From positions 186,001-250,000 of the forward strand of contig NZ_JARANY010000001.1 of NCBI RefSeq assembly GCF_029889885.1: DNA of 64,000 nucleotides, read 5' to 3'. Below the pieces are notes generated by a model, which worked only from the letters and a program-made list of their open reading frames with translations, had not been told where the DNA came from and made no database searches. The first letter of the stretch is position 1. Each line of letters opens with the position of its first letter. Positions 44,226 to 55,449 of this stretch are shown here, in pieces. The stretch is from Chromohalobacter sp. 296-RDG (GTDB taxonomy: Bacteria > Pseudomonadota > Gammaproteobacteria > Pseudomonadales > Halomonadaceae). Position numbers and translations under genes: made by a program.

Positions 44226-45107
44226 GTGTTGATTCTAATCGGCTATTTGGTTGTTATCGCATCGATCGGGGGTGGTTATACCTTCATCGGGGGCCACTTC
44301 GGTGCGCTATTCCAGCCATCCGAAATTCTCATGATCGTCGGTGCTGCCGTGGGTGCCTTCATCGCAGCCAACAATGGCAAGGCGATCAAGGCTACCCTGC
44401 GTTCATTTTCGAAGCTCAAGCGCACCAATAAGTACAACAAGGCGATGTACATGGAGTTGATGGCATTGCAGTACCGCCTGCTGACCAAAGCGCGGCGGGA
44501 CGGCATGCTGGCCCTCGAACGTGATATCGACTCTCCCGAGGATAGTGCGATCTTCTCCGACTATCCCAAGATCTCTAGTGACCCCTTGATCATGGCGTTC
44601 ATCACCGACTACTTGCGTTTGATGGTCAGTGGCAACATGGATCCTTTCGAGATCGATACGCTCATGGAGCACGAGATCGACACCTTCCAGCACGAGGCGG
44701 AAATCCCCTCCCATTCTCTACATAGTGTCGGTGATGGCCTGCCTGCATTCGGCATCGTGGCGGCCGTCATGGGCGTCGTTCATGCCTTGGGGGCAGCCGA
44801 TCAGGGCGCGGCAGCCATGGGACAGATGATCGCTCAAGCACTGGTGGGAACTTTCCTGGGGATTCTGCTCGCCTACGGGTTCGTGCTACCTGTCGCCCAG
44901 CGCCTTCAACTCCAGATCACCGAAGCCACCAAGATGCTGCAATGCATTCGCGTGACTTTGATGGCGAGCCTTAACGGTCTGGCGCCTCAGTTGTCGGTGG
45001 AATTCGGGCGCAAGGCCCTGTTCACCGCCGAGCGGCCCTCGTTCACTGAGCTCGAAGAACATGTCCGTGCAGAGGGAAGCGGTACACGTGACACTGGGAC
45101 GGGGTAA
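44226..45107 (+). CDS. motA: Flagellar motor stator protein MotA
   Basis: Proton-channel stator subunit with four membrane helices that turns ion flow into torque. The 293-residue protein follows E. coli MotA closely: MLILIGYLVVIASIGGGY, NNGKAIK, AMYMELMALQYRLLTKAR, DSPEDSAIFSDYP, then LPAFGIVAAVMGVVHALG with the channel-lining Pro, and VGTFLGILLAYGFVLPVA. It ends with EFGRKALFTAERPSFTELEEHVR. The GTG start has AGGAG 9 bases upstream. motB follows after 2 bases. Confidence 0.97.
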   Translation: MLILIGYLVVIASIGGGYTFIGGHFGALFQPSEILMIVGAAVGAFIAANNGKAIKATLRSFSKLKRTNKYNKAMYMELMALQYRLLTKARRDGMLALERDIDSPEDSAIFSDYPKISSDPLIMAFITDYLRLMVSGNMDPFEIDTLMEHEIDTFQHEAEIPSHSLHSVGDGLPAFGIVAAVMGVVHALGAADQGAAAMGQMIAQALVGTFLGILLAYGFVLPVAQRLQLQITEATKMLQCIRVTLMASLNGLAPQLSVEFGRKALFTAERPSFTELEEHVRAEGSGTRDTGTG

Positions 45108-45109
45108 GC

Positions 45110-46105
45110 ATGAGCAGCGAACGTCGTCCCATCATCGTCAAACGCAAGAAAGTCGTCAGTAAAGGGCATCATGGGGGCAACTGGAAGATCGCCTATGCCG
45201 ATTTCATGACGGCGTTGATGGCGCTCTTCCTGGTGCTCTGGATTCTGTCGATGGTACCTGAAAAAGAGCTCGATAATATCGCCGAATATTTCCGTACGCC
45301 CTTGGCGGTGGCGATGACCGGCGGTGACAAGTCGACGGCGAGTACCAGTGCGATCCCTGGCGGCGGGGCGGACCCCACCTTCTCCGAAGGTGAAGAGCGG
45401 CGCATTGACAAACGCCAGCAATCGCGCCCCAGCGACGAGATGCGACGTTTGAGGGTGCTGCGGGACCGCCTGGAACGCCAGGTTCGCGAAGATCCCAACC
45501 TGCGGCAGATGAGCTCGCAGTTACGTACCGACTTCATTCCGGAGGGCCTGCGCATTCAGCTTGTCGATACCGACAAGCGGCCCATGTTCGAGTTGGGCAG
45601 TGCCCGACTCGCACCGTACATGCGGGATCTCTTGCAAGCTCTGGCGCCAGAGCTCAACGCGGTGCCCAATGCGATTAGCCTCACTGGGCATACGGATGAT
45701 CTGCGTTACGCCGGCGGAGAAGCGGGGTATAGCAACTGGGAGCTTTCCGCCGACCGAGCCAATGCGTCGCGTCGTACCCTGGTCGCGGCCGGGCTCGATG
45801 CCGGCAAGTTGCTACGCGTCGCGGGCATGGGATCACGCGTCAACCTGGAGGGTACAAAGCCCAGTGATGCGATCAATCGGCGTATCAGCATCGTCGTACT
45901 GTCGGAGCACGCCGCCGAGCAGATCCGCGATCAGGGCGAAGCCGGTGCGGCGAGTCCCGAGACGATACTCAACCGTACGGATGATAGGCAGCGAGAAGGG
46001 TTGTCGCCGACGCAAGGCGCTGACTCACTAATGCGTAACGCACTCCCGCAAGTGTATGAACGCACCACTGGTGGCGGTGAAGGGCAAGATCAGCCATCGC
46101 CCTAA
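45110..46105 (+). CDS. motB: Flagellar motor stator protein MotB
   Basis: Stator subunit anchoring MotA to peptidoglycan. Of 331 residues, one membrane helix (about 29-50) carries the proton-binding Asp31 in IAYADFMTALMALF. The periplasmic part has a linker with the plug region and an OmpA-like peptidoglycan-binding domain (about 190-270: ISLTGHTDDLRY, NWELSADRANASRRTL, NRRISIVVLS). The last 60 residues are a polar tail. The mot-che order motA-motB-cheA-cheW is that of E. coli. Confidence 0.97.
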   Translation: MSSERRPIIVKRKKVVSKGHHGGNWKIAYADFMTALMALFLVLWILSMVPEKELDNIAEYFRTPLAVAMTGGDKSTASTSAIPGGGADPTFSEGEERRIDKRQQSRPSDEMRRLRVLRDRLERQVREDPNLRQMSSQLRTDFIPEGLRIQLVDTDKRPMFELGSARLAPYMRDLLQALAPELNAVPNAISLTGHTDDLRYAGGEAGYSNWELSADRANASRRTLVAAGLDAGKLLRVAGMGSRVNLEGTKPSDAINRRISIVVLSEHAAEQIRDQGEAGAASPETILNRTDDRQREGLSPTQGADSLMRNALPQVYERTTGGGEGQDQPSP

Positions 46106-46135
46106 CGATCACGATTACGATCACGTGGAACGAGC

Positions 46136-48328
46136 ATGGATATAACAGAATTCTACGAGACCTTTTTCGAAGAGGCCGAAGAGCTACTGGGCGACATGGA
46201 GCGCCACCTGCTCGAGCTAGATCTCGACGAGCCGGATCCGGAGCAACTCAACGCCATTTTTCGTGCCGCACATTCGATCAAGGGGGGCGCGGGCACCTTC
46301 GGGTTCAGCGTGCTGCAAGAAACCACGCACATGCTCGAAAACCTGTTGGATTATGCCAGGCAGGGCGAGCTCATCTTGCGTACGGATATCGTCGACCTCT
46401 TTCTGGAAACCAAGGATATGCTTCACGACCAACTTAATGCCTACCGCAATGGCGCCGAACCGGATCCGGAAGTCTATACCCGAATTTGTCAGACGCTGAA
46501 GCAGCTAGCGCTGGATGAGTTGGGACATGGCGTGGGCAGCGAGCCCGAGGCCGATATCGCGCCACCCGAGCAGACGTCGGATGAAGCCGAAAGTCCGGCT
46601 AGCGGGAATACGGTTGGTGAGGACGCGTTGGAGGGGCAGGCGCATGACACTCAAGCCGCCGACGCCAACGCCGACGCCGACGCCGATACCGGCTGGCTTC
46701 ACGTCGTGCTCTTGAACGTCTCCGACAAGGACCGTGAACTCCTCGTCGAGGAACTCGGAAATTTGGGTGCCGTGCAAGAGCAGCATGGAGATGCTGCGCG
46801 TTATGAGGTGGTGCTGGAAAGTGCCTCCAGCCGCAGCGATATCGAAGCTGTGATGTGTTTCATCGTCGAGCCTGAACAGCTAGACATCTCTGCGATCGCC
46901 GCACCGACCGAGACGACACAGGCCGAGGCTGCTGCGGCATCCACCGTGGCGCAGGACGATGCACCGACACCCGAGGCACCGGCCCCTGCCGAGCAGGCGA
47001 AGGCTCCCGCAGAAAAAGCACCGGCCCAGGCAGCGACCGATGAAAAACCTGCGAATGCGGCGCCAGGCAAAAAGGGTGGTGGTGCCAAGAAAAAGGCCGG
47101 TGGGGAGTCGGCGACGATTCGTGTGCCGGTGGAAAAGGTCGATCAGATCATCAATCTTGTCGGTGAACTGATCATTACCCAGTCCATGCTCGATCAAACC
47201 GCCAGCGAACTCGACGTGGATGCGCATGGGCCACTGGTCAATGGCATGAACCTGCTGCAGCGCAACGCGCGTGACTTGCAGGAGTCGGTGATGTCGATCC
47301 GCATGGTGCCGATGGACTATGTGTTCAGTCGCTTTCCACGCTTGGTGCGCGATCTTACCGGCAAGCTGGGCAAGGACATCGAGCTGGTCACCGAGGGCCA
47401 GTCCACCGAGCTCGACAAGAGTCTGACCGAGCGCATCATCGATCCTTTGACGCACCTCGTGCGCAATAGTCTCGATCATGGTATCGAGATGCCTGATGTT
47501 CGCGAGGCTGCAGGAAAGCCACGTACAGGCCAACTGACGCTTTCTGCCCAGCACCAGGGCGGTAACATCCTCATTGAAGTGAAGGACGATGGGGGCGGTC
47601 TCAGCCGCGACAAGATCCTCGCCAAGGCGGCTCATAACGGGTTGACCGTTTCCGACAGCATGAGCGACAGCGAGGTCTGGCAGCTTATCTTCGCGGCGGG
47701 TTTCTCGACCGCCGATCAGGTCAGTGACGTCTCTGGACGCGGCGTGGGTATGGACGTCGTCAAGCGCAATATTCAGGCCATGGGCGGCCACGTCGAGATT
47801 CAGTCCTGGCCTGGGAAGGGCACCACGACCCGCGTGGTATTGCCGTTGACCCTGGCCATCCTCGATGGCATGTCGGTCAAGAGTGGGTCAGAAATTTTCA
47901 TCCTGCCGCTCTCGGCAGTGTTCGAGTCGCTACAGCCCAGCAACAATGATATCTACTCGATGGCGGGCAACGACAAGTTGCTCAAGGTGCGCGACGAGTA
48001 CCTACCGCTGATCGCCTTGCACGACATTCTGCACATCGACGGCGCCGAGCAGGACCCGACCCAATGTATCGCGGTCATCCTGCAGGCCGAGGGCCGGCGC
48101 TATGCCTTGTTGGTCGACGATCTCGTCGGGCAGCAACAAGTGGTGGTCAAGAACCTCGAAACCAACTACCGCAAGGTGCCGGCCATATCCGCCGCGACGA
48201 TTCTAGGAGACGGCAGCGTGGCGCTGATTCTCGACGTCGCCGATGTCAACCGCTTGCACCGTCAGCGTGCCACGCCCCACAAGCACGCCGAACTAACCGC
48301 ATCACGCCAGGAGGACGTAGTTTCATGA
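46136..48328 (+). CDS. cheA: Chemotaxis histidine kinase CheA
   Basis: Kinase that phosphorylates CheY and CheB in response to receptors. The 730 residues hold P1 with phospho-acceptor His46 ([16 protein letters not shown]), a P2-like region (about 180-250), an unusually long Ala-, Pro- and Glu-rich linker (about 255-325), the P3 dimerisation helices ([10 protein letters not shown] region), the P4 ATP-binding domain ([12 protein letters not shown]-box near 444, [19 protein letters not shown]) and the P5 CheW-like domain from about 590. Its stop overlaps cheW (ATGA). Confidence 0.97.
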   Translation: MDITEFYETFFEEAEELLGDMERHLLELDLDEPDPEQLNAIFRAAHSIKGGAGTFGFSVLQETTHMLENLLDYARQGELILRTDIVDLFLETKDMLHDQLNAYRNGAEPDPEVYTRICQTLKQLALDELGHGVGSEPEADIAPPEQTSDEAESPASGNTVGEDALEGQAHDTQAADANADADADTGWLHVVLLNVSDKDRELLVEELGNLGAVQEQHGDAARYEVVLESASSRSDIEAVMCFIVEPEQLDISAIAAPTETTQAEAAAASTVAQDDAPTPEAPAPAEQAKAPAEKAPAQAATDEKPANAAPGKKGGGAKKKAGGESATIRVPVEKVDQIINLVGELIITQSMLDQTASELDVDAHGPLVNGMNLLQRNARDLQESVMSIRMVPMDYVFSRFPRLVRDLTGKLGKDIELVTEGQSTELDKSLTERIIDPLTHLVRNSLDHGIEMPDVREAAGKPRTGQLTLSAQHQGGNILIEVKDDGGGLSRDKILAKAAHNGLTVSDSMSDSEVWQLIFAAGFSTADQVSDVSGRGVGMDVVKRNIQAMGGHVEIQSWPGKGTTTRVVLPLTLAILDGMSVKSGSEIFILPLSAVFESLQPSNNDIYSMAGNDKLLKVRDEYLPLIALHDILHIDGAEQDPTQCIAVILQAEGRRYALLVDDLVGQQQVVVKNLETNYRKVPAISAATILGDGSVALILDVADVNRLHRQRATPHKHAELTASRQEDVVS

Positions 48329-48819
48329 GTGACATGACCCAGGCCGCCGAGGCGGCTATCGATACGCAAAGCCAGGAATACCTGGTGTTCTCGCTGGGTA
48401 GCGAGGAATACGCCGTCGATATCCTGAAAGTGCAGGAAATCCGTGGCTATGAAAACGTGACCCGCATCGCCAATGCTCCTGAGTTCATCAAGGGCGTGAC
48501 CAATCTGCGCGGTGTGATCGTGCCGATCGTCGACCTGCGCATCAAGTTCAATCTCGACAAGATCGAATACGAAGGACAGACCGTGGTGATCGTGGTCAAC
48601 GTCGCCGACCGGGTCGTGGGCATCGTAGTCGATGGAGTGTCTGACGTCATGACGCTCTCCTCTGACCAGATCAAGCCTGCCCCCGAGTTCGGTGAGACGC
48701 TGTCTGCCGATTACCTCAGTGGTCTGGGCAGTCTCGAGGATCGCATGCTGGTCATCGTCGATATCGAGAAACTGCTGACCAGCGAGGAAATGGCATTGGT
48801 CGAGCAACAAGCACAATAA
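48325..48819 (+). CDS. cheW: Chemotaxis coupling protein CheW
   Basis: Links CheA to receptors in the signalling array. The 164-residue protein has the CheW-like double beta barrel: [42 protein letters not shown] and [19 protein letters not shown]. The ATG overlaps the cheA stop by four bases, with AGGAGG about 10 bases upstream. A receptor gene follows after 69 bases. Confidence 0.97.
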   Translation: MSDMTQAAEAAIDTQSQEYLVFSLGSEEYAVDILKVQEIRGYENVTRIANAPEFIKGVTNLRGVIVPIVDLRIKFNLDKIEYEGQTVVIVVNVADRVVGIVVDGVSDVMTLSSDQIKPAPEFGETLSADYLSGLGSLEDRMLVIVDIEKLLTSEEMALVEQQAQ

Positions 48820-48888
48820 CGCTGTCGCGAGGCGTCACCAGAGCTCGCCGACACAAAGCAATAAAAATGAACACCAGGGAACCGTATC

Positions 48889-51105
48889 ATGCGCAATAAT
48901 CAGCCCGTTACTCAGCGTGAGCATGAGCTCGCGGATGAAGATTACCTGTTGTCCCGCACGGATTTGAAAGGCGTCGTCACCTACGCAAATCCGGCTTTCG
49001 TCGAGGTTAGCGGATTTACCTACGATGAGTTGGTGGGATCTCCGCACAATATCGTGCGTCACCCCGATATGCCGCCATTGGCCTACGAAAATCTGTGGGC
49101 GACCCTGAAGAAGGGCGAAATCTGGGGCGGGCTGGTCAAGAACCGTTGCAAGAACGGTGACTTCTACTGGGTGCATGCCACCATAACGCCGATTTTCGAA
49201 GGCGGCGAGATCGTTGGCTATACCTCGGTACGCGTGAAGCCCTCCGCCAAGGCACGTGCCGAGGCAGAGCGGACTTATGCCGCCATGTCGGCTGGCAAGC
49301 GTCGTGGGGTCAAGCTCGACCGTGGCCAGATTCAGCATACCGGTGTCTTGGCCCGTCTCAAGGGTCTCAAGTTCAATACCTTCAAGGGCCGTCTAGTGAC
49401 CATGATCGTCGCGGCGGTGCTGATGCTGGCGGTCAGCAGCGTTCTGTCCATGGTCAGCCTGCAGCGTGCCGGCGACAAGCTGCAGGCATTATCCGAGCAG
49501 GGTCTGGAAGACGTTGCCCGTCTGCAGCAAATCGATCAGTTGATGTCCAAAGGTCGAGACTTGGTCGACAAGCCCGTCAGCAATCCGATGTCGGGTGACA
49601 TGGAAGCCGTGACCGCAGAGGCCAATACGCTGATGACCAAGCTCTCCGAGAGCTGGGGGGCGTACTACGATAACCGTCCCGCCAATCACACGGAGGCTGC
49701 GGAAAGCTTCGATACCTCCGTACAGCGTTATCTGGACGATGGCATGCAGGTGGTGCTGGATACCCTGAATTCCGGCGATTTCTACGAGGCCTATGTCGCC
49801 TACAACGACGTGCTGGAAGGCGAGAGTGAGACGGTAAGCGATCAGCTCAACACCCTGGTCGATGAAAAGCGTAACGATGCTATGGACATGGCCACCGAGG
49901 CCGCCGAGACGCAGCATGAAATGCTGCTGTGGCAGGCTGGCGTCTTTATCTTCGGGCTGGTCGTGCTGGTGATACTGGGGACCATCACGGTGCGCTCGAC
50001 GCTGCGTCCGGTGCGCGAAGCCCTGGACTTTTCATTACAGATCGCGGCCGGCAACCTAGGCGCCACGCTCAAGGGCGGCAAGCAAGATGAAATCGGACGC
50101 CTCACCCGGGCGCTGGATACCATGCGCCGCAGCCTTGGCAACATCGTCAAGGAGGTCAATGAAAACGTGGGTGTTGTAACCCCGGCGACCCGTGACATTG
50201 CCGAAGGCAACGAAGACCTTTCTTCGCGCACCGAGCAGCAAGCCGCATCGCTTGCCCAGACGGCTTCCAGCATGGAAGAAATGACCGCCACCGTGAAGCA
50301 GAATGCCGACAACGCGCGTCAGGCTAGCCAACTCTCGAGCACGGCGAGCGAGACGGTGCGTCAGAGTGGCGAGGTCATGGGGCAGGTAGTCAGCACCATG
50401 GGACGCATCCGCGATAGTTCCCATCAGGTGGCGGATATCGTGGGCATGATCGACTCGATTGCCTTTCAGACCAATATTCTGGCCTTGAACGCTTCCGTCG
50501 AAGCCGCCCGCGCAGGTGAGCAGGGGCGTGGTTTCGCTGTCGTCGCCGGCGAGGTACGCAATTTGGCCAGTCGCAGTGCCGAGGCTTCCAAGGAGATTCG
50601 CGGGCTGATCGATAATGCGACCAAAGAGGTCGAAGGCGGCACCGATCTGGTACGCAAGGCCGAGGGCAGCATCGAGGAGGTCGTCAATTCGGTCACGCGT
50701 GTCAACGACATCATGAACGAGATCACTGCGGCGTCCGACGAGCAGAGCAGCGGTATCGAGCAGATCAATCAAGCCATTACTCAGATGGACGATGTCACCC
50801 AGCAGAATTCCCGGCGTGTGCAGGAAACGGCGTCGGTCGCTGCGGACCTTGAATCCAGTGTCACCGAGCTGTCGCGCTCCGTGGCTGTCTTTCGACTGGC
50901 CGGCAGTGGTGTCGAGACGGTGCGTCGCAACCAGCATTCGGCGAGTCTTGCCAAGTCGCAGGCATCTACAAGTCACGGTGACGATAAGCAGGCGACGTCA
51001 TATTCAGCGCAGCGTCAAGAGACCCCTTTGGTGTCTCAGCGCCAGGGGTCGCCGACAGAAGGTTCTCACCAGGCATCACATGAAGAGGAGTGGGAGTCCT
51101 TTTGA
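48889..51105 (+). CDS. PAS-containing methyl-accepting chemotaxis protein (Aer/Tar hybrid)
   Basis: Receptor of 738 residues with an uncommon domain order. Residues about 15-125 are an Aer-type PAS domain ([49 protein letters not shown]). A first membrane helix lies at about 165-187, then a periplasmic four-helix-bundle-like region of about 155 residues, a second membrane helix at about 345-365, HAMP and the signalling domain ([29 protein letters not shown]). The methylation-site region reads [11 protein letters not shown]. The C-terminal EWESF matches the xWxxF tether for CheR and CheB. It may sense redox or energy state through PAS as well as an external ligand. The cheR start overlaps its end. 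Confidence 0.88.
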   Translation: MRNNQPVTQREHELADEDYLLSRTDLKGVVTYANPAFVEVSGFTYDELVGSPHNIVRHPDMPPLAYENLWATLKKGEIWGGLVKNRCKNGDFYWVHATITPIFEGGEIVGYTSVRVKPSAKARAEAERTYAAMSAGKRRGVKLDRGQIQHTGVLARLKGLKFNTFKGRLVTMIVAAVLMLAVSSVLSMVSLQRAGDKLQALSEQGLEDVARLQQIDQLMSKGRDLVDKPVSNPMSGDMEAVTAEANTLMTKLSESWGAYYDNRPANHTEAAESFDTSVQRYLDDGMQVVLDTLNSGDFYEAYVAYNDVLEGESETVSDQLNTLVDEKRNDAMDMATEAAETQHEMLLWQAGVFIFGLVVLVILGTITVRSTLRPVREALDFSLQIAAGNLGATLKGGKQDEIGRLTRALDTMRRSLGNIVKEVNENVGVVTPATRDIAEGNEDLSSRTEQQAASLAQTASSMEEMTATVKQNADNARQASQLSSTASETVRQSGEVMGQVVSTMGRIRDSSHQVADIVGMIDSIAFQTNILALNASVEAARAGEQGRGFAVVAGEVRNLASRSAEASKEIRGLIDNATKEVEGGTDLVRKAEGSIEEVVNSVTRVNDIMNEITAASDEQSSGIEQINQAITQMDDVTQQNSRRVQETASVAADLESSVTELSRSVAVFRLAGSGVETVRRNQHSASLAKSQASTSHGDDKQATSYSAQRQETPLVSQRQGSPTEGSHQASHEEEWESF

Positions 51106-51974
51106 GCGAATTTCGTCAGTCTCTTGCGCCGCAGGAAGAACATCCTGGCTTGTTCGGGACAGCCGACCGGGATCTGGAATTCACGGAGTCGGATTTCGAC
51201 AAGATACGTACGCTCATTTATCAGCGCGCCGGCCTTGTGCTGGCGTCGCACAAGCGTGAAATGGCCTACAGCCGCTTGGCAAAGCGGTTGAGACTGCACG
51301 GTATGCGTCGCTTCAGCGAGTATCTGGCGCGTCTGGATCAACATCCTGACTCGCCGGAGTGGGAGGCATTCACCAACGCGCTGACGACGAACTTGACGTC
51401 GTTTTTCCGTGAGACGCACCACTTCTCGTTGCTCGCGGAGCACGTCAAGCAAGCGACTTCTCCCGTGCGTATCTGGTGTGCTGCGGCGTCGACAGGGGAA
51501 GAACCCTACTCGTTGGCGATCACCCTGAGCGAGGCGCTGGGTAGCCGAGCCTCTCAGGCGCAGATTCTAGCTACCGACATCGATACCGACGCGCTGGATA
51601 AGGCGCGCAAGGGGATCTATGCGCTGGATCAGCTGGATAAGGTCTCCGAAGCATGCCGTCGGCAGTTTTTCCTGCGGGGCAGTGGTGCACGCGCCGGGAT
51701 GGCGAAGATTCGTCCCGAACTGGCCTCGATGATCGACTTTCAATCACTCAACCTGACCTCGGGCAGTTGGGTAGCGAAGGGTCCATTCGATGCCATCTTC
51801 TGTCGTAACGTGATGATTTATTTCGACAAGGAAACACAGGCACGCATCTTGGAGCGTTTCGCTCCGCTGATGAAATCCAATGGTCTATTGTTTACCGGCC
51901 ACTCGGAAAATTTTTCCTACCTGACGCAGCGTTTCAAGCTTCGCGGGCAGACCGTGTACGAATTATCGCGCTGA
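51102..51974 (+). CDS. cheR: Chemotaxis protein methyltransferase CheR
   Basis: Methylates receptor glutamates with S-adenosylmethionine. The 290-residue protein has the N-terminal helical CheR domain ([34 protein letters not shown]) and the SAM-binding part ([60 protein letters not shown]). I prefer the TTG at 51102, which overlaps the receptor stop and has GGGAG about 5 bases upstream. A GTG at 51090 is open but sits on the ribosome-binding site. The first 25 residues are not conserved. Confidence 0.93.
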   Translation: MSEFRQSLAPQEEHPGLFGTADRDLEFTESDFDKIRTLIYQRAGLVLASHKREMAYSRLAKRLRLHGMRRFSEYLARLDQHPDSPEWEAFTNALTTNLTSFFRETHHFSLLAEHVKQATSPVRIWCAAASTGEEPYSLAITLSEALGSRASQAQILATDIDTDALDKARKGIYALDQLDKVSEACRRQFFLRGSGARAGMAKIRPELASMIDFQSLNLTSGSWVAKGPFDAIFCRNVMIYFDKETQARILERFAPLMKSNGLLFTGHSENFSYLTQRFKLRGQTVYELSR

Positions 51975-51977
51975 CCC

Positions 51978-52004
51978 TTCAGTGTTCATGCGACTAGCCG
52001 ATAA
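51978..52004 (+). promoter_or_regulatory. Probable sigma-28 promoter between cheR and cheB
   Basis: A perfect flagellar -10 octamer, GCCGATAA at 51997-52004, with TTCAGTGT exactly 11 bases upstream (5 of 8 matches to TAAAGTTT). It lies 67 bases before the preferred cheB start. Confidence 0.7.
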
Positions 52005-52071
52005 ATCATGCATATCGGTTGGCCGTGCTCGGCAGTAGATCGGCGGTTTTCATACGTAAGGAGTGGTGGCG

Positions 52072-53136
52072 TTGTCCTCGAACAAGATCAAGGTGCTATG
52101 TGTCGATGATTCGGCGCTGATTCGTGACCTGATGAGCAAGATCATCGACAGTCAGCCTGATATGGAGGTCGTTGCCACGGCACCCGATCCGCTGGTGGCC
52201 AGGGATCTAATCAAGCGCACCAACCCTGACGTGTTGACCCTGGATGTCGAAATGCCGCGCATGGATGGTCTTGATTTTCTCGAGCGTTTGATGCGTTTGC
52301 GTCCCATGCCGGTCCTGATGGTGTCTTCGCTGACGCAGCAAGGTTCCGAAATAACCCTGCGGGCTCTGGAGCTGGGCGCCGTCGATTTCGTCGCCAAGCC
52401 GGAAATGGGCATCCGCGAAGGCATGCTCGAATACACTCAGATGATCGCCGACATGATCCGTGCGGCGGCACGCTCGCGCCCCAAAGCCGTGGCCAAGCAG
52501 CCGCCGGCGAAAGATCAGGAACCGCTCAAGGCGCCGATCCTCTCGAGTGAGAAAGTCATTATCATTGGTGCCTCGACGGGAGGCACAGAAGCCATCCGTC
52601 ATGTACTGGAGCCTCTGCCCGTCAATAGCCCGGCAATTCTTGTCACCCAGCACATGCCGGGTGGATTTACGAAGTCCTTCGCTGAGCGTCTCGACAAATC
52701 ATGTCGCATCTCGGTCAAGGAGGCGGTGGATGGTGAGCGTATTCTACCCGGCTATGTCTATATCGCGCCGGGAGACTGGCACATGAAGCTAGCGCGCTCG
52801 GGTGCCAACTACGTCATCCGCCTGGATAATGCGCCGCCGGTCAACCGACACCGTCCGTCGGTGGACGTGTTGTTTCATTCCGCCGCGCAAAGCGCGGGGC
52901 GCAACGCCATCGGCGTGATTCTTACCGGCATGGGCAAGGACGGTGCGGCGGGTCTGCTCGAAATGCATCAGGCAGGCGCCTATACGATTGCCCAAGATGA
53001 AGAGAGTTGCGTGGTCTTTGGCATGCCACGCGAAGCGGCCATCCTCGGTGGTGCCTCCGATACCATCGCGCTTACTGAGATTCCCGCCGCCTTGATGAAA
53101 CGCGCCGAAGCCTCGGGACGCGCGCAGCGGGTGTGA
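52072..53136 (+). CDS. cheB: Protein-glutamate methylesterase/deamidase CheB
   Basis: Removes methyl groups from receptors and deamidates glutamines when phosphorylated. The 354-residue protein has a receiver domain ([14 protein letters not shown], phospho-Asp in [17 protein letters not shown], Lys in DFVAKPEMG), a short linker, and the catalytic domain with Ser in [13 protein letters not shown], His in VTQHMPGGF and Asp in [17 protein letters not shown] at 52058-52063 is 8 bases before the TTG at 52072, preferred over GTG 52063 or 52066, which lie on or next to it. It probably starts its own sigma-28 transcript. Confidence 0.94.
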   Translation: MSSNKIKVLCVDDSALIRDLMSKIIDSQPDMEVVATAPDPLVARDLIKRTNPDVLTLDVEMPRMDGLDFLERLMRLRPMPVLMVSSLTQQGSEITLRALELGAVDFVAKPEMGIREGMLEYTQMIADMIRAAARSRPKAVAKQPPAKDQEPLKAPILSSEKVIIIGASTGGTEAIRHVLEPLPVNSPAILVTQHMPGGFTKSFAERLDKSCRISVKEAVDGERILPGYVYIAPGDWHMKLARSGANYVIRLDNAPPVNRHRPSVDVLFHSAAQSAGRNAIGVILTGMGKDGAAGLLEMHQAGAYTIAQDEESCVVFGMPREAAILGGASDTIALTEIPAALMKRAEASGRAQRV

Positions 53137-53215
53137 CCGCCAACGAGACAACAAACCGGGCTACCCCTATTCATCACCGACTCAACCACTGCCAGGGAAC
53201 TCATCAGGAGACGAC

Positions 53216-54922
53216 ATGGGAACAAAACTACAGGACCTTTCGGTCAGGGCCAGTTTGACGATCGCGCTGACCGTCATGGTCGTGATGATCGCGGTCATCA
53301 GCGCATTGGGGTTTTACTCCAATCAACAAAGCGCCGAGGCGCTGGACACCATCGGCACCATCGGGTTCAAGCAGACCAATACTGTCAATCGGGCCACCTT
53401 GAACCTGGTGCGCGCGCGCGGTCTGCTGGCCAGTTACCGCAACGCCGTGGAAGCCGGGGATACTCAGCGTACGCAAGAGTTGGAATCAGCGGTTGAAGCG
53501 GCATTGAGCAATGCGGACGATCGCATGCAGCAGTTCGAAAATGTGCCTAAAACCGAGTCCGGTGAGCCGTATGCCGCACGTATCGGCGAGACCTATGCAG
53601 CGTTCCGCGATGAAGTCCAGCGCCAGATGCAAGCTGGTGAGGACGCCGTGCGCGCCGAGGACGATCAGCGCATCAACCCGTTGATGAACGATCTCAACGA
53701 TAGCGTGAGTGAGTTTATTCAGTATGCCGAAGCACGTGTCGATACTGCCATCGTAACCGACGCCGATAACAGCCAGCTGATGGAAGTTTTGTCCATCGTA
53801 TTGTTGGTGCTTGCCGTGATCGTGGCCGTGCTGGTGCGCATGGTGCTGGTCAAGGCCGTGGTCAAGCCGTTGGATGAAGCCGTCGAGCATTGCGAGCACA
53901 TCGCCAAAGGCGATCTCTCTCATCGCATCGCCAAACGCGGCAAGAACGAGATTGGGCGTTTGTTTTCCGCCATGCGCGACATGCAAACCGGTTTGGTCGG
54001 CACGGTCACGTCCGTGCGTGACGCCAGCGGTTCGATTCATGGCGGGGCGCGCGAGATTGCCTCGGGCAATGCCGACTTGTCGTCGCGTACCGAGCAGCAG
54101 GCCGCCTCGCTCGAAGAAACGGCTTCCAGCATGGAAGAGCTGACCTCCACCGTGAAACAGAATGCCGACAATGCGCGCCAGGCGAGTTCCCTGGCGGGCG
54201 ATGCCTCAACCACTGCGGAACGTGGCGGCGATGTCATGCAGGAGGTTTCCACGACCATGCAGGGTATCACCGACAGTTCCAAGAAGATCTCCGACATCAT
54301 CGGCATGATCGACTCCATCGCCTTCCAGACCAACATTCTGGCGTTGAACGCTTCGGTCGAGGCGGCGCGTGCCGGTGAGCAAGGGCGCGGCTTCGCGGTA
54401 GTCGCCAGTGAGGTACGTAACCTGGCCAGCCGAAGTGCCGAAGCTGCCAAGGAAATCAAGGGCTTGATTCATACCTCGACCACTCAGATCGAGCAGGGTT
54501 CCGAGCTGGTGGAGAATGCCGAGACCACCATGCGCGATGTCGTCCAGGCGGTGAAACGCGTCAGTGACATCATGGACGAGATCTCCGCGGCTTCGCAGGA
54601 ACAGAGCGATGGTATCGAGCAGGTCAGTCAGGCCGTCACGCAGATGGACCAGGTGACCCAACAGAATGCTTCGCTCGTCCAGGAAGCTTCCAGCGCATCC
54701 GCGTCGCTCGAAGAGCAGGCACAGCGCTTGGAAGACGTCGTCGCGGTCTTCCGTCTGCCGGGCGGCACGTCACACCAGGCACTGCCCGGGACGCGTGCGC
54801 CAACGACCAAGCCGGCGATGTCTGCACCTGCCTCGACGTCCAAGCCTTCATCGCAGACGCGTCAAGCGCCGACGCAGCGAGCCGCGACGAAGCAGGACGA
54901 AAACGAGTGGGAAGAATTCTAG
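53216..54922 (+). CDS. Methyl-accepting chemotaxis protein (Tar/Tsr-like)
   Basis: Classic transmembrane receptor of 568 residues: membrane helix 1 (about 12-35), a periplasmic four-helix bundle of about 150 residues (with [16 protein letters not shown]), membrane helix 2 (about 188-210), HAMP ([25 protein letters not shown] region) and the signalling hairpin ([25 protein letters not shown] methylation helix; [20 protein letters not shown] tip). The C-terminal tail ends NEWEEF, an xWxxF tether for CheR and CheB. The ligand cannot be told from sequence. A hairpin terminator follows. Confidence 0.93.
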   Translation: MGTKLQDLSVRASLTIALTVMVVMIAVISALGFYSNQQSAEALDTIGTIGFKQTNTVNRATLNLVRARGLLASYRNAVEAGDTQRTQELESAVEAALSNADDRMQQFENVPKTESGEPYAARIGETYAAFRDEVQRQMQAGEDAVRAEDDQRINPLMNDLNDSVSEFIQYAEARVDTAIVTDADNSQLMEVLSIVLLVLAVIVAVLVRMVLVKAVVKPLDEAVEHCEHIAKGDLSHRIAKRGKNEIGRLFSAMRDMQTGLVGTVTSVRDASGSIHGGAREIASGNADLSSRTEQQAASLEETASSMEELTSTVKQNADNARQASSLAGDASTTAERGGDVMQEVSTTMQGITDSSKKISDIIGMIDSIAFQTNILALNASVEAARAGEQGRGFAVVASEVRNLASRSAEAAKEIKGLIHTSTTQIEQGSELVENAETTMRDVVQAVKRVSDIMDEISAASQEQSDGIEQVSQAVTQMDQVTQQNASLVQEASSASASLEEQAQRLEDVVAVFRLPGGTSHQALPGTRAPTTKPAMSAPASTSKPSSQTRQAPTQRAATKQDENEWEEF

Positions 54923-54956
54923 GCCCTTTCTGAAAAGAGCCTCAGCCATGCCGCCG

Positions 54957-54980
54957 GGGGCGTATTCACTATGCCCCTTT
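54957..54980 (+). terminator. Terminator after the second receptor gene
   Basis: Stem GGGGCGTA/TATGCCCC (54957-54964 with 54970-54977; one G-T pair) around TTCAC, followed by a short TTT. It lies 34 bases past the receptor stop and before cheY. Confidence 0.65.
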
Positions 54981-55037
54981 AGAGCACCAGCTAGCGCTAA
55001 GCGAATGATCAGCCAGATTGAATGAATCGGAGGATGT

Positions 55038-55427
55038 ATGGCAGACAAGAATATGAGCATTCTGGTCGTGGATGATTTCCCGACCATGCGGCGCATCGTG
55101 CGTAGTTTGCTCAAGGAACTGGGCTTCAATAATGTCGATGAAGCGGAAGATGGCCAGGAAGCGCTCAACAAACTGCGTGTCGGTGGTTTCGACTTCGTGG
55201 TCTCCGACTGGAACATGCCCAATCTCGATGGTCTCGCGATGCTCCAGGAGATCCGCCAGGACGATGCGCTGTCGGAGCTGCCAGTGTTGATGGTGACGGC
55301 GGAAGCCAAGAAGGAAAATATCATCGCCGCCGCACAGGCCGGGGCGAATGGTTATGTCGTGAAGCCGTTCACCGCTGCGACGCTGGAAGAGAAGCTGGAC
55401 AAGATTTTCGAGAAACTGGGCAAGTAA
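55038..55427 (+). CDS. cheY: Chemotaxis response regulator CheY
   Basis: Phosphorylated by CheA, it binds the flagellar switch to change rotation. The single receiver domain of 129 residues has all key residues: Asp12 and Asp13 ([10 protein letters not shown]), phospho-acceptor Asp57 ([12 protein letters not shown]), Thr87 ([11 protein letters not shown]) and Lys109 ([15 protein letters not shown]). These match E. coli CheY position by position. AGGATGT lies before the ATG. cheZ follows 22 bases downstream. Confidence 0.97.
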   Translation: MADKNMSILVVDDFPTMRRIVRSLLKELGFNNVDEAEDGQEALNKLRVGGFDFVVSDWNMPNLDGLAMLQEIRQDDALSELPVLMVTAEAKKENIIAAAQAGANGYVVKPFTAATLEEKLDKIFEKLGK

Positions 55428-55449
55428 GTTCGCACGAGGAGGGCAGGCC

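Noticed and set aside
46680-46705. Short GCCGAC direct repeats in cheA as a possible CRISPR or phase-variable tract
   Set aside because: Only a few Asp-Ala codon repeats within the linker of cheA; too short and in coding frame. No CRISPR-like array was seen anywhere in the window.
46880-47791. 303-residue minus-strand ORF opposite cheA
   Set aside because: Shadow of the cheA reading frame; the apparent cysteine- and arginine-rich end comes from the Ala/Pro linker of cheA read backwards.
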